From NCBI GenBank assembly GCA_040216555.1, contig JAVJOW010000038.1, forward strand, positions 62,001-126,000: a DNA stretch of 64,000 bases, written 5' to 3'. The position numbers and the translations under genes were made by a program. Positions within the stretch are counted from its first letter, which is position 1, and each line of letters opens with the position of its first letter. A model generated the notes under the pieces. That model was not told the origin of the DNA and made no database searches. It saw nothing but the letters and a program-made list of their open reading frames with translations. This DNA comes from Arenibacter sp040216555. GTDB lineage: Bacteria; Bacteroidota; Bacteroidia; Flavobacteriales; Flavobacteriaceae. Shown here piece after piece: positions 1 through 7,479 of the stretch.

Positions 1-1
1 T

Positions 2-1777
2 ATTATAGCCCACGTTGACCACGGTAAAACCACTTTGGTAGATAAAATAATGTATCATTGTCAATTATTTAGGGAGAACCAGAATACTGGTGACCTAATA
101 TTGGACAACAACGACTTGGAACGCGAAAGGGGTATTACCATTACCTCCAAGAACGTTTCCGTGGTTTACAAAGATACCAAGATCAACATTATAGATACCC
201 CTGGTCACGCCGATTTTGGAGGTGAAGTAGAGCGTGTACTAAACATGGCAGATGGCGTACTTTTGTTGGTAGATGCCTTTGAAGGCCCTATGCCGCAAAC
301 CCGATTTGTACTCCAAAAGGCGATAGATCTTGGTCTTAAGCCTTGTGTGGTTATCAACAAGGTGGATAAAGAAAACTGTACACCAGAGGAAGTACATGAG
401 AAAGTTTTTGACCTTATGTTCGAGCTTGGTGCTGAAGAATGGCAATTGGATTTCCCAACGGTATATGGTTCTGCCAAGAACAATTGGATGAGCGATGATT
501 GGAAAAACCAGACTGAGAACATAGAGCCGTTGTTGGACATGGTTATTGAGCATGTTCCAACTTTTAAACCAAAGGAAGGGAATACGCAAATGTTGATTAC
601 TTCTTTGGATTTCTCTTCATTTACCGGAAGGATCGCTATAGGTAGGTTGCAAAGAGGTACTTTAAAAGAAGGACAGCAAGTTTCTTTGGTAAAAAGGAAT
701 GGAAATATTGTAAAAACAAAAATTAAGGAACTGTATACCTTCGAAGGAATGGGCCGTTTAAAGGTTCAGGAAGTAGCCACCGGAGACATTTGTGCTTTGG
801 TAGGTATCGAGGGATTCGAAATTGGTGATACCGTTGCTGATATTGAAAATCCAGAAGGCTTAAAAACAATTGCTATTGATGAGCCCACTATGAGTATGTT
901 GTTTACCATCAACGACAGTCCGTTTTTTGGTAAGGATGGGAAATTTGTTACTTCTCGTCATATTAAAGACCGTTTAGCGCGAGAGCTAGAAAAAAACTTG
1001 GCATTGCGAGTTAATGAGACTGATAGTGCGGATAAATTTTTAGTATTTGGTAGAGGTGTATTGCATTTATCAGTATTAATAGAGACAATGCGTCGTGAAG
1101 GTTACGAAATGCAAATTGGTCAGCCACAGGTTATTATAAAAGAAATTGATGGGCAAAAATGTGAGCCAATTGAGCAATTAACTATTGATCTACCTGAAGA
1201 AGTTTCTGGAAGGGCTGTTGAAATGGTGTCTATCCGTAAAGGGGAGATGACCAGTATGGAAGCCAAAGGAAATCGTATGATTTGCGAATTCCTGATTCCC
1301 TCAAGAGGTATTATTGGTTTAAGAAATCAATTGTTGACGGCTACAGCTGGTGAAGCTATAATGTCACATAGATTTTTAGAGTACCAACCTATGAAAGGAG
1401 ATATTCCTCAACGTCAAAATGGTTCATTAGTTTCAATGGAATTGGGAAAATCCATTCCTTATTCTATAGATAAATTACAGGATAGAGGTAAGTTTTTTGT
1501 TGATCCGGGTGAGGATATTTACGAAGGACAGGTCATTGGTGAAAACTCTAGAGGAGATGATATGACCATCAATATTACCAAAACCAAAAAATTATCGAAT
1601 GTTCGATCTTCCGGTGCGGATGATAAAGCTAAAATTGTTCCTGCCATTAAATTTTCATTGGAGGAGGCGTTGGAATATATTCAAAAAGATGAATATGTTG
1701 AGGTAACTCCTAAGCATATCCGTTTAAGGAAAATATATTTAACGGAAAATGATCGTAAGCGTAATAAAATAGCATAA
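2..1777 (+). CDS. typA: Ribosome-associated GTPase TypA/BipA (5' end outside window)
   Basis: TypA/BipA is an EF-G-like translational GTPase that binds the 70S ribosome and helps ribosome assembly and stress adaptation. The reading frame is open from base 2, and the first residues visible are the P-loop (AHVDHGKTT), so the true start lies upstream; from family length about 8-10 residues are missing. In order one sees switch I (ERGITI), the G3 box (DTPGHADF), the G4 box (NKVD), an EF-G-like beta-barrel domain, and the BipA-specific C-terminal region with the motif SRGIIGLRNQ. The stop at 1775-1777 is followed closely by a strong terminator, so it ends its transcript. Nothing appears truncated other than by the window edge. 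Confidence 0.97.
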   Translation: MIAHVDHGKTTLVDKIMYHCQLFRENQNTGDLILDNNDLERERGITITSKNVSVVYKDTKINIIDTPGHADFGGEVERVLNMADGVLLLVDAFEGPMPQTRFVLQKAIDLGLKPCVVINKVDKENCTPEEVHEKVFDLMFELGAEEWQLDFPTVYGSAKNNWMSDDWKNQTENIEPLLDMVIEHVPTFKPKEGNTQMLITSLDFSSFTGRIAIGRLQRGTLKEGQQVSLVKRNGNIVKTKIKELYTFEGMGRLKVQEVATGDICALVGIEGFEIGDTVADIENPEGLKTIAIDEPTMSMLFTINDSPFFGKDGKFVTSRHIKDRLARELEKNLALRVNETDSADKFLVFGRGVLHLSVLIETMRREGYEMQIGQPQVIIKEIDGQKCEPIEQLTIDLPEEVSGRAVEMVSIRKGEMTSMEAKGNRMICEFLIPSRGIIGLRNQLLTATAGEAIMSHRFLEYQPMKGDIPQRQNGSLVSMELGKSIPYSIDKLQDRGKFFVDPGEDIYEGQVIGENSRGDDMTINITKTKKLSNVRSSGADDKAKIVPAIKFSLEEALEYIQKDEYVEVTPKHIRLRKIYLTENDRKRNKIA

Positions 1778-1786
1778 TAAGACAAG

Positions 1787-1812
1787 TCCCCTTTTTAAAG
1801 GGGATTTTTTTT
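1787..1812 (+). terminator. Rho-independent terminator of typA
   Basis: A hairpin with stem tccccttt/aaagggga is followed by a run of eight T. It starts about 10 bases after the typA stop codon. Confidence 0.85.
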
Positions 1813-1832
1813 GGTCTATTTATAAAAACTAT

Positions 1833-1857
1833 GAGCCACCTTTTTAGGTGGCTTTTT
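1833..1857 (+). terminator. Second hairpin with T tract downstream of typA
   Basis: A seven-base stem agccacc/ggtggct with a short T-rich loop is followed by TTTTT. It lies 20 bases after the first typA terminator and probably acts as a back-up. Confidence 0.7.
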
Positions 1858-2087
1858 GGTTGACACAAATTTTCTAGCTCATTTTTATGTAGAGAGGCTT
1901 GGTGAAATAAGTCAGGAAAATTGTCATTTTGACCTCTCGGATTATGAAATCATTAAAATTTCGGGCTACATTTTCTTACTTTCTGAATAATTTGAACTAA
2001 GCCTATTTTTCTTCACTTCGGATATGAATTTTAGTTAATTTAAAGTTGAATTACAACTTAATTCGGCCTAACACAAAGTAATAAAAT
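1858..2087. other. Intergenic remainder between typA and the SDR gene
   Basis: The typA-SDR gap is 310 bases; apart from the two terminators this part shows no coding frame. No convincing TAnnTTTG promoter was found ahead of the SDR gene; the region is AT-rich and unstructured by eye. Confidence 0.5.
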
Positions 2088-2876
2088 ATGGAACTAGAAG
2101 GAAAAAATGTACTCATCACTGGTGGTACTAGAGGGATTGGAAAATGTATGATACAGGAACTGGTAAAAGGTGGTGTACGCCATATTGCCGTAATAGCCCG
2201 TGATAAGCAAAATTTAAAACAGCTATCCGAAGAATTTGGGGATGTTAAGTTTATGCGCATTGCTGGCGATGTGGGTGATATTGAAGTTTTACGGGAGGCT
2301 GCTGCACGTTTAGAAGACAAATGGGGACATTTGGATATCTTGATCAACAATGCAGGCATAGTATCTGCAGGTCCTTTGGAAGATATACAGGATGAAGACC
2401 TGTATGATCAAGTAGCGGTAAATATTACAGCTGTGTTTTTGCTCACCAAATATTGCATACCGCTTTTAAAAGCATCCAAAGAAGCTGCAATTTTAAACAT
2501 ATCTTCTGGTTTGGGTCTGATAGGCATGCCCTTTTATGCGGCCTATGGAAGCACTAAGGCTGCGGTACGCCAATTCTCAGATTCTATGCGAAGGGAACTT
2601 GCTCCGTTCAATATTAGTGTTACCTGCTCTTTTCCAACCGCAACGGACACGGATATGATGCAGAAATTTAAAGGTAGAACAATGGATTCTCCGGAATTTG
2701 TGGCCCAACGCTCCATAGAAGGATTACTGAATAAAGAATTGCACGTAATTTTTGGCGGTGAGGACCGACTTAAAGAAAATATCATGAATTTTGAGGTGCC
2801 TGAAGAATTTGATAAAATGGTCGCAAAGAATTATGAGGATCGAAAACAAGGAAGTTTAGGCCATAAAGCCGTTTAA
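2088..2876 (+). CDS. Short-chain dehydrogenase/reductase (SDR) family oxidoreductase
   Basis: A 262-residue classical-length SDR, predicted to be cytosolic and to move hydride between NAD(P)(H) and an alcohol or carbonyl. The N-terminal dinucleotide-binding motif TGGTRGIG is at residues 11-18, the NNAG motif follows in the middle, and the catalytic Ser (in NISSGLG) and YxxxK (YGSTK) are both present, so the enzyme should be active. The substrate cannot be told from sequence; family members include 3-oxoacyl-ACP reductase-like and many unspecialised reductases. The ATG at 2088 begins right before the binding motif, as expected. It stands alone between typA and a decayed lipoprotein gene. Confidence 0.9.
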   Translation: MELEGKNVLITGGTRGIGKCMIQELVKGGVRHIAVIARDKQNLKQLSEEFGDVKFMRIAGDVGDIEVLREAAARLEDKWGHLDILINNAGIVSAGPLEDIQDEDLYDQVAVNITAVFLLTKYCIPLLKASKEAAILNISSGLGLIGMPFYAAYGSTKAAVRQFSDSMRRELAPFNISVTCSFPTATDTDMMQKFKGRTMDSPEFVAQRSIEGLLNKELHVIFGGEDRLKENIMNFEVPEEFDKMVAKNYEDRKQGSLGHKAV

Positions 2877-2914
2877 TCCTGAGGGGAAAATTAATAGTAA
2901 ACACAATTTTCAGT

Positions 2915-3821
2915 ATGAAGTATACCCTTATCTATGCAGCAATAATATATAGTTCTTTGTTGTCATGCAAGGAGGTCACCAAAACTAATCAGGAAGTTGT
3001 TGAGACCAATCCGGGTTTAAGAGCCAATCCTAGTTCAATTCCAATTTCTTGGGTGAACAATAGGGTTGAAAAGGCAAAAAAGAGACTTGATAGTTCTGAA
3101 GCCGGTATAGTTGTTTGGGATGCCATGGAAGTGATGGGGGTTTTAATAAATGGTTAGCAATGGTTATTTGTCCTTTAGATTTAATTATCAACCATTGGAT
3201 GGTTCTGTGCCACGGGACACCTGCCAGACTATTGATACATGGAGCAATAAAGCGAGACACCGTAGTGTTACGGACAGTACCGCTATATATGGATGGAATG
3301 GAAAAAATGCTTGGGTAACAGTCAAGGATAGTACCACTTTTAAATATAATCTGCGTTTTTGGACCTTGACCCCTTTATATCTTGCCGCACAGCCACTAAT
3401 GTTGGACGGGGAGGGTGTTAATTTGGAATTGTTGCCGCAGATCAATTATAAGGATACGCCACAAGATGTGGTGAAAGTAACCTTCGAGTCAGCTAAAGGT
3501 GATGCGCCCGACGATTATTAAATTTTGTATTTGGATGCTAAAACCCACCTTTTATCAGCGCTACGTTATATAGTTTCCTATCCGGGATATTTTCTCAATG
3601 GCGGAAATAATCCTGAAAAGTTTATGGAATTGGTAAGTCGTACAACCGTTAACGGCATAAGTTTTCCTTTAAAATTCAATACCTATTGGTCCACAGATGA
3701 CGGCCAACCTAAAGGTGAACCTATCACGACCATTGAATTAAGCGATATTGAATTCAAAAATACAGTGGAGGAAGGTTTTTTTGAGCAATCAGAAGGGGCT
3801 AAACTTTTGGAGGGTCTATAA
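2915..3821 (+). pseudogene. Decayed DUF6503-like lipoprotein gene (two frameshifts and one nonsense codon)
   Basis: Three adjacent open frames together spell one lipoprotein of about 300 residues. The first (2915-3157) has a lipoprotein signal ending in SLLSC, the second (3150-3521) carries the middle, and the third (3525-3821) carries the end. Adding one base near 3134 restores EVHGGFNKW, and adding one base near 3155 restores NKWLSNGYLSF, after which the frame runs to an in-frame TAA at 3519-3521. Beyond that stop the same frame reads on as LYLDAKTHLLSALRY. The restored protein resembles the uncharacterised DUF6503 family as I remember it (HGG near the N-terminus, DVVKVTF and DDYY..LY.D..TH later). 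The lesions may be real decay or sequencing errors in an AT-rich draft. Function is unknown. Confidence 0.75.
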
Positions 3822-3827
3822 TTAATA

Positions 3828-3868
3828 AAAAAGAGGTGATTCACATAGATAGAAATCACCTCTTTTTT
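3828..3868. terminator. Bidirectional terminator
   Basis: An inverted repeat, aaagaggtgatt against aaatcacctcttt, is preceded by A residues and followed by seven T. It sits between the convergent pseudogene (+) and ROK kinase (-) and could stop transcription from both sides. Confidence 0.8.
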
Positions 3869-3945
3869 TAATATAACTGTTCTGAAATTACATTGTATTT
3901 CAGGGGGATGCTTTTTTAGTAAAAGGTAAATAACAAAAGCTGCCC

Positions 3946-4698
3946 TTATTTTAAAACTCCCTTTTTATTATAGGCAGCGGCCGCCGCGCCAATAATTCCG
4001 GCATGATTTTGCAATTCTGCAGGAATTACCGGGGTTTCAATGCTGATATAATCCTTAAACTCGTCCCAATCCTTGGAGGTGCCACCCCCTAAAATAATTA
4101 GATCCGGAGATACGATCAATTCAACAAACTCCAAGAAAATATTAAACCGCTTGCCCCATTTTTTATAACTAAGTTCTTCTCTTTCCTTAGCTGAAGCGGC
4201 GGCCCAAAGTTCAATTTTATCATATTTTTTATAGGGAATCTGGCCTAATTCAAAATTAGGTATCAATTCACCATTGTAAAAGGCACCACTGCCCAAGCCC
4301 GTTCCTATAGTGATCATTAGTACAAGACCTTCCTTGCCACGGCCTACACCGAAATTCATGGATGCATACCCTGCGGCATCGGCATCGTTTACCACAGTAA
4401 CCGGTAATCCCGTTGCCTCACTGAACAATTCATTAACGTTTACACCCGCCCACCTTTTATGAAGATTTCCTGGAGTCTTACAGATGCCATTTTTTATAAC
4501 GGTTGGAAATCCACAGCCTATGGGTCCGCTATAATCAAAATGTTTTACAATTTTGGCTACTACTTCGGCCATGGGTTTTGGTTTTCTCGATTTTGGAGTC
4601 GGTATCCTAAACCGCTCCGTTATCATTTCACCAGTTTCCATATTTACTAAAGCTCCTTTTATGCCCGAGCCACCGACATCTATTCCTAGGATTTCCAT
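3946..4698 (-). CDS. ppgK: ROK-family sugar kinase, polyphosphate glucokinase-like
   Basis: A 250-residue cytosolic sugar kinase of the ROK/ASKHA fold. The phosphate-binding loop DVGGSGIKG is at residues 5-13, with a second glycine loop GTGLGSG in the middle, the catalytic-type NDADAA, and near the C-terminus ILGGGTSK and TPVIPAELQNHAGIIGAA. These match the polyphosphate glucokinase branch, which phosphorylates glucose using inorganic polyphosphate (or ATP), rather than the longer ROK repressors: there is no DNA-binding domain and no CxCGxxGC zinc cluster. The position usually read as E-x-GH in relatives is ELGQI here. It may feed glucose released by polysaccharide breakdown into glycolysis. 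Whether polyphosphate is really used is inference. Confidence 0.75.
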   Translation of the reverse strand: MEILGIDVGGSGIKGALVNMETGEMITERFRIPTPKSRKPKPMAEVVAKIVKHFDYSGPIGCGFPTVIKNGICKTPGNLHKRWAGVNVNELFSEATGLPVTVVNDADAAGYASMNFGVGRGKEGLVLMITIGTGLGSGAFYNGELIPNFELGQIPYKKYDKIELWAAASAKEREELSYKKWGKRFNIFLEFVELIVSPDLIILGGGTSKDWDEFKDYISIETPVIPAELQNHAGIIGAAAAAYNKKGVLK

Positions 4699-4845
4699 GT
4701 ATTATATTGATGTATTTGTAAACAAAGTAACAAAAAACTTTTGGGAGTTGTAGTATGCATTCATCTAGGACAGACTTTTGTGGTCTTGTTAGGCCTAACT
4801 TATATTACAATTACTACAATAGCTCCACTCGTTCTTCTTAATTTT

Positions 4846-6333
4846 CTAGTGGCCGTTATACAGGCCCGTATTTCCCTTTTCCAACAAAGGCATAAGTGCT
4901 TTGACAATGGCCGGATTTAATTGGGCAATATTATTGGTTTCATAGGGGTCCGAGACATGATCGTATAGTTCAACCGTTGGTTCCTCCTCTCTAAAGTATT
5001 TGGTTAATCTGTATTTATCGGTTCTTAAGGATATGCCATTTCTGTAGTAACTATAAGCTACTTGGTCGGTACTGGGCTTTGAGCTAATAAAACTGTCCCT
5101 AAAGCTTTCCCCGTCTATTTCATGATTAATGGCAATATTGCACATTTCCATTATTGTTGGATAAATGTCCACTGTCTCCACAATGGTTTCTACTTTTTTA
5201 TTTTGATGTTCTTCAAAAGGTGATCTTATGATCAAGGTACTATTTAAGGCATTTTCGAACAGGGTATGTTTGCCCCAGACCCGCTGATCTCCCAAGTGCC
5301 AACCGTGGTCCCCCCATATCACTATAATGGTATTTTTGTCCAATCCCAACACTTTTAGCTCCTCCCAGATCATCCCAATTTGTGCATCGATATAACTTAT
5401 GGAAGCTAAATAGGCATGTCCCAACTTTTTTGCATAAGCAATGGAAACCGGCTCGGATAGGTTGGGATGTTCATCGCCCAGGGCATATCCATTAAATTCG
5501 CCGCTTTCATGTAGGCTTTTCAAGCTTATATTTTCAGGAATATTGGGATTTGGAGAAACAGGTATCTGGTCCCGCTCATAAAGGTCCCAGTAATTTTTGG
5601 GTGCATTAAACGGAAGATGTGGCTTAAAAAAACCAACACCCATAAAGAAGGGATCTTCTTTATCCTTTAGTTCCCTAAGTTTTGCAATGGCAAGCTCCGT
5701 AGTAAGTCCATCAGGATAACCCTGGTCATTTACTTCCCCTGCTTCATATGGTTTTACCTGTTTTTTGAGGCTTTGTCTATTTTCCCCGTTCGCATAGGCA
5801 AAGAAGGCGTTCCATCCCGTACCCCATTTACCTGCATTGAACAAGAGTTCGTCCCAGCTATGGGGCAGCTCTTTTTTGCTAGATACCGGCTCTTCATAGC
5901 CGTAGACCAAGCCGTCCGCAGAGTGGCTAATTTTACCTATCCCAACAGTGTGGTAACCGTTTCGTTTAAGATGATGGATAAAACTCTCGGGTACCTCTGT
6001 TTCTTCCTTGCCAGATATTTCTTGTTCAATGGCACTGTTCTTTAAATGATCGGGTTTAGAGGGGCGCATCCCGGTCAATAGTGCATAACGGGAAGCCCCG
6101 CAGGTGGGAACCTGTACAAAATGATTGGTGAAAACAGATCCTTCGGAAGCTATGGCGTCCATAATTGGTGACTTTACAACAGGGTGGCCATATACGCCCA
6201 ATTCCGATCTTAGGTCGTCAACGGAAATAAACAGGACATTGGGCTGTTTTTGCGCTTGCTGACATTGCAAATTGCTAGTCAAAAAGAATAGGGTAATAAG
6301 GGTGTATAATAGTTTTTTAAAAACGGTCGGCAT
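4846..6333 (-). CDS. Exported sulfatase (S1 family, iduronate-2-sulfatase-like)
   Basis: A 495-residue sulfatase of the alkaline phosphatase superfamily that would hydrolyse sulfate esters, probably on a sulfated polysaccharide. An N-terminal hydrophobic signal ends near residue 24 (SNLQC, possibly a lipobox). The metal-binding SVDDLR is at about 37-42. The formylglycine site is CGASR at residues 78-82, followed by the usual YALLTG; the canonical form is CxPxR, so the third residue is Ala instead of Pro. The central GDHGWHLG carries metal ligands. The general pattern resembles the S1_7 iduronate sulfatase-like subfamily, though the real substrate is unknown. It lies 55 bases downstream of the Nudix-like gene on the same strand. 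Confidence 0.88.
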   Translation of the reverse strand: MPTVFKKLLYTLITLFFLTSNLQCQQAQKQPNVLFISVDDLRSELGVYGHPVVKSPIMDAIASEGSVFTNHFVQVPTCGASRYALLTGMRPSKPDHLKNSAIEQEISGKEETEVPESFIHHLKRNGYHTVGIGKISHSADGLVYGYEEPVSSKKELPHSWDELLFNAGKWGTGWNAFFAYANGENRQSLKKQVKPYEAGEVNDQGYPDGLTTELAIAKLRELKDKEDPFFMGVGFFKPHLPFNAPKNYWDLYERDQIPVSPNPNIPENISLKSLHESGEFNGYALGDEHPNLSEPVSIAYAKKLGHAYLASISYIDAQIGMIWEELKVLGLDKNTIIVIWGDHGWHLGDQRVWGKHTLFENALNSTLIIRSPFEEHQNKKVETIVETVDIYPTIMEMCNIAINHEIDGESFRDSFISSKPSTDQVAYSYYRNGISLRTDKYRLTKYFREEEPTVELYDHVSDPYETNNIAQLNPAIVKALMPLLEKGNTGLYNGH

Positions 6334-6388
6334 AGCTGAACTTGGTTAATGGTTTAAAATTATTTTAAATATAGCGGCTATTCATCAC

Positions 6389-7204
6389 TCATATCAACTG
6401 GTCCGAATCTTTAAGGAAATCGAAAATTAATTTATCAACTTCGGATGCGTTTTTCCTGTCCTGGTATTGCAGCCAAACAATTTCCCCTAGTTCCGTGTCA
6501 ACGGATATTTCTCCTGTATATTCGGAAAAGTAACAGGTTTTTCTAGCTAGAATTCCAGGCCCTTTACCATCAGCCTGTGCTTCATAAACTCCAATGTATT
6601 CAAAAGTGGAGATATCGAGGGATATATTCCAATCCTCTTTTATTTTCTTGGCCAGCACCATTACGTCAGATATTTTTGGTTCTTTTTGTGCTCCCGGAAG
6701 TATATACTGGGTCTTTCCTATAGGCCTAAAGGCCAATAATTTTTGGTCCACGATATGGATCCATGTCAATTGGTCCAAAATTTCTTCTGAAGGCTCAATG
6801 TAATAGTCAATAGAATTTAAGGAGTGGTTTTTGTCCAAGAAATCGAGGAGCTTATCAATTGCAGCGCCAAATTTGGTGAGTGTTCCCAATTTGTTGTTTC
6901 TGCCAAGGGCACTGGAAATGGTCTCGTCCCGATTTCCAAATTTATAGCCTCCTTTTTTGATCCATAATGCATTTAAAAGATGTTGCATCCCAACATTTCC
7001 CAATTGATCTATAGAGATGGCTATTTCTAGGAAATACTCTCCCAGTCCTACAATACCCTTTTTAAATAGTCCATGAAAAATACCATAGATAAATCCCAAT
7101 GGAATGGTAAATATGAGCAAAAAGATGGAGATGAAGAAAAGGAAGATCCCGATCAGGGGATTCACCTTTTTGTCCACCTTATAGATCTGTTTTTTTAAAA
7201 TCAT
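6389..7204 (-). CDS. Membrane-anchored protein with degenerate Nudix domain
   Basis: A 271-residue two-part protein. Residues 17-45 are strongly hydrophobic, one long or two short membrane segments. Residues about 68-132 hold a conserved-looking module with GNRDETISS, GTLTKFG and LDKNHSLNSID, a pattern I associate with small phage or plasmid proteins of unknown function. Residues 145-270 have the overall pattern of a Nudix hydrolase (LPGAQKE, FEAQA-like YEAQADGKGPG, CYFSEYTGEI, EIVWL, DKLIFDFLK). The Nudix box G-x5-E-x7-REUxEE-x-GU is broken: E to K at 177, RE to KK at 186-187, the last E to D at 191 and G to N at 193. It may therefore bind rather than hydrolyse a nucleotide. The role is unknown. 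Confidence 0.7.
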   Translation of the reverse strand: MILKKQIYKVDKKVNPLIGIFLFFISIFLLIFTIPLGFIYGIFHGLFKKGIVGLGEYFLEIAISIDQLGNVGMQHLLNALWIKKGGYKFGNRDETISSALGRNNKLGTLTKFGAAIDKLLDFLDKNHSLNSIDYYIEPSEEILDQLTWIHIVDQKLLAFRPIGKTQYILPGAQKEPKISDVMVLAKKIKEDWNISLDISTFEYIGVYEAQADGKGPGILARKTCYFSEYTGEISVDTELGEIVWLQYQDRKNASEVDKLIFDFLKDSDQLI

Positions 7205-7340
7205 TGGCTTTGGTTGGTTGCTTAAAGATATAAATTAATTCTTGCCGGTGGGGAGGGTTTTGTATGCGATGTTGGAAATTGTAGAAAATGAATTATTCTC
7301 AATAATTAAATATCCACCTGCTATACAATCAAATAAATGC

Positions 7341-7348
7341 TATATTTG
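7341..7348 (+). promoter_or_regulatory. Possible Bacteroidota -7 promoter box ahead of the ThuA gene
   Basis: TATATTTG fits the TAnnTTTG consensus and lies about 130 bases before the ThuA-domain gene. No clear TTTG -33 element was found at the right spacing, so the call is weak. Confidence 0.35.
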
Positions 7349-7479
7349 AGAAATTCAAAATTTCGGAATGGCTTTATAAAAAGAGTTGTGTCCAAATGCT
7401 GTTTTTACTTCCAATCATAGTTATGTATAATTTAAGCTTCTCCGTTAAATCTAAATAATCTTCTTAATATCTTGTTTTG

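Noticed and set aside
239..589. Minus-strand frames across typA
   Set aside because: They lie wholly inside a well-conserved gene on the other strand and show no known domain.
3115..3318. 67-codon frame as an independent gene
   Set aside because: It only holds the short stretch GGFNKWL that belongs to the broken lipoprotein gene between its two frameshifts; the rest does not match.
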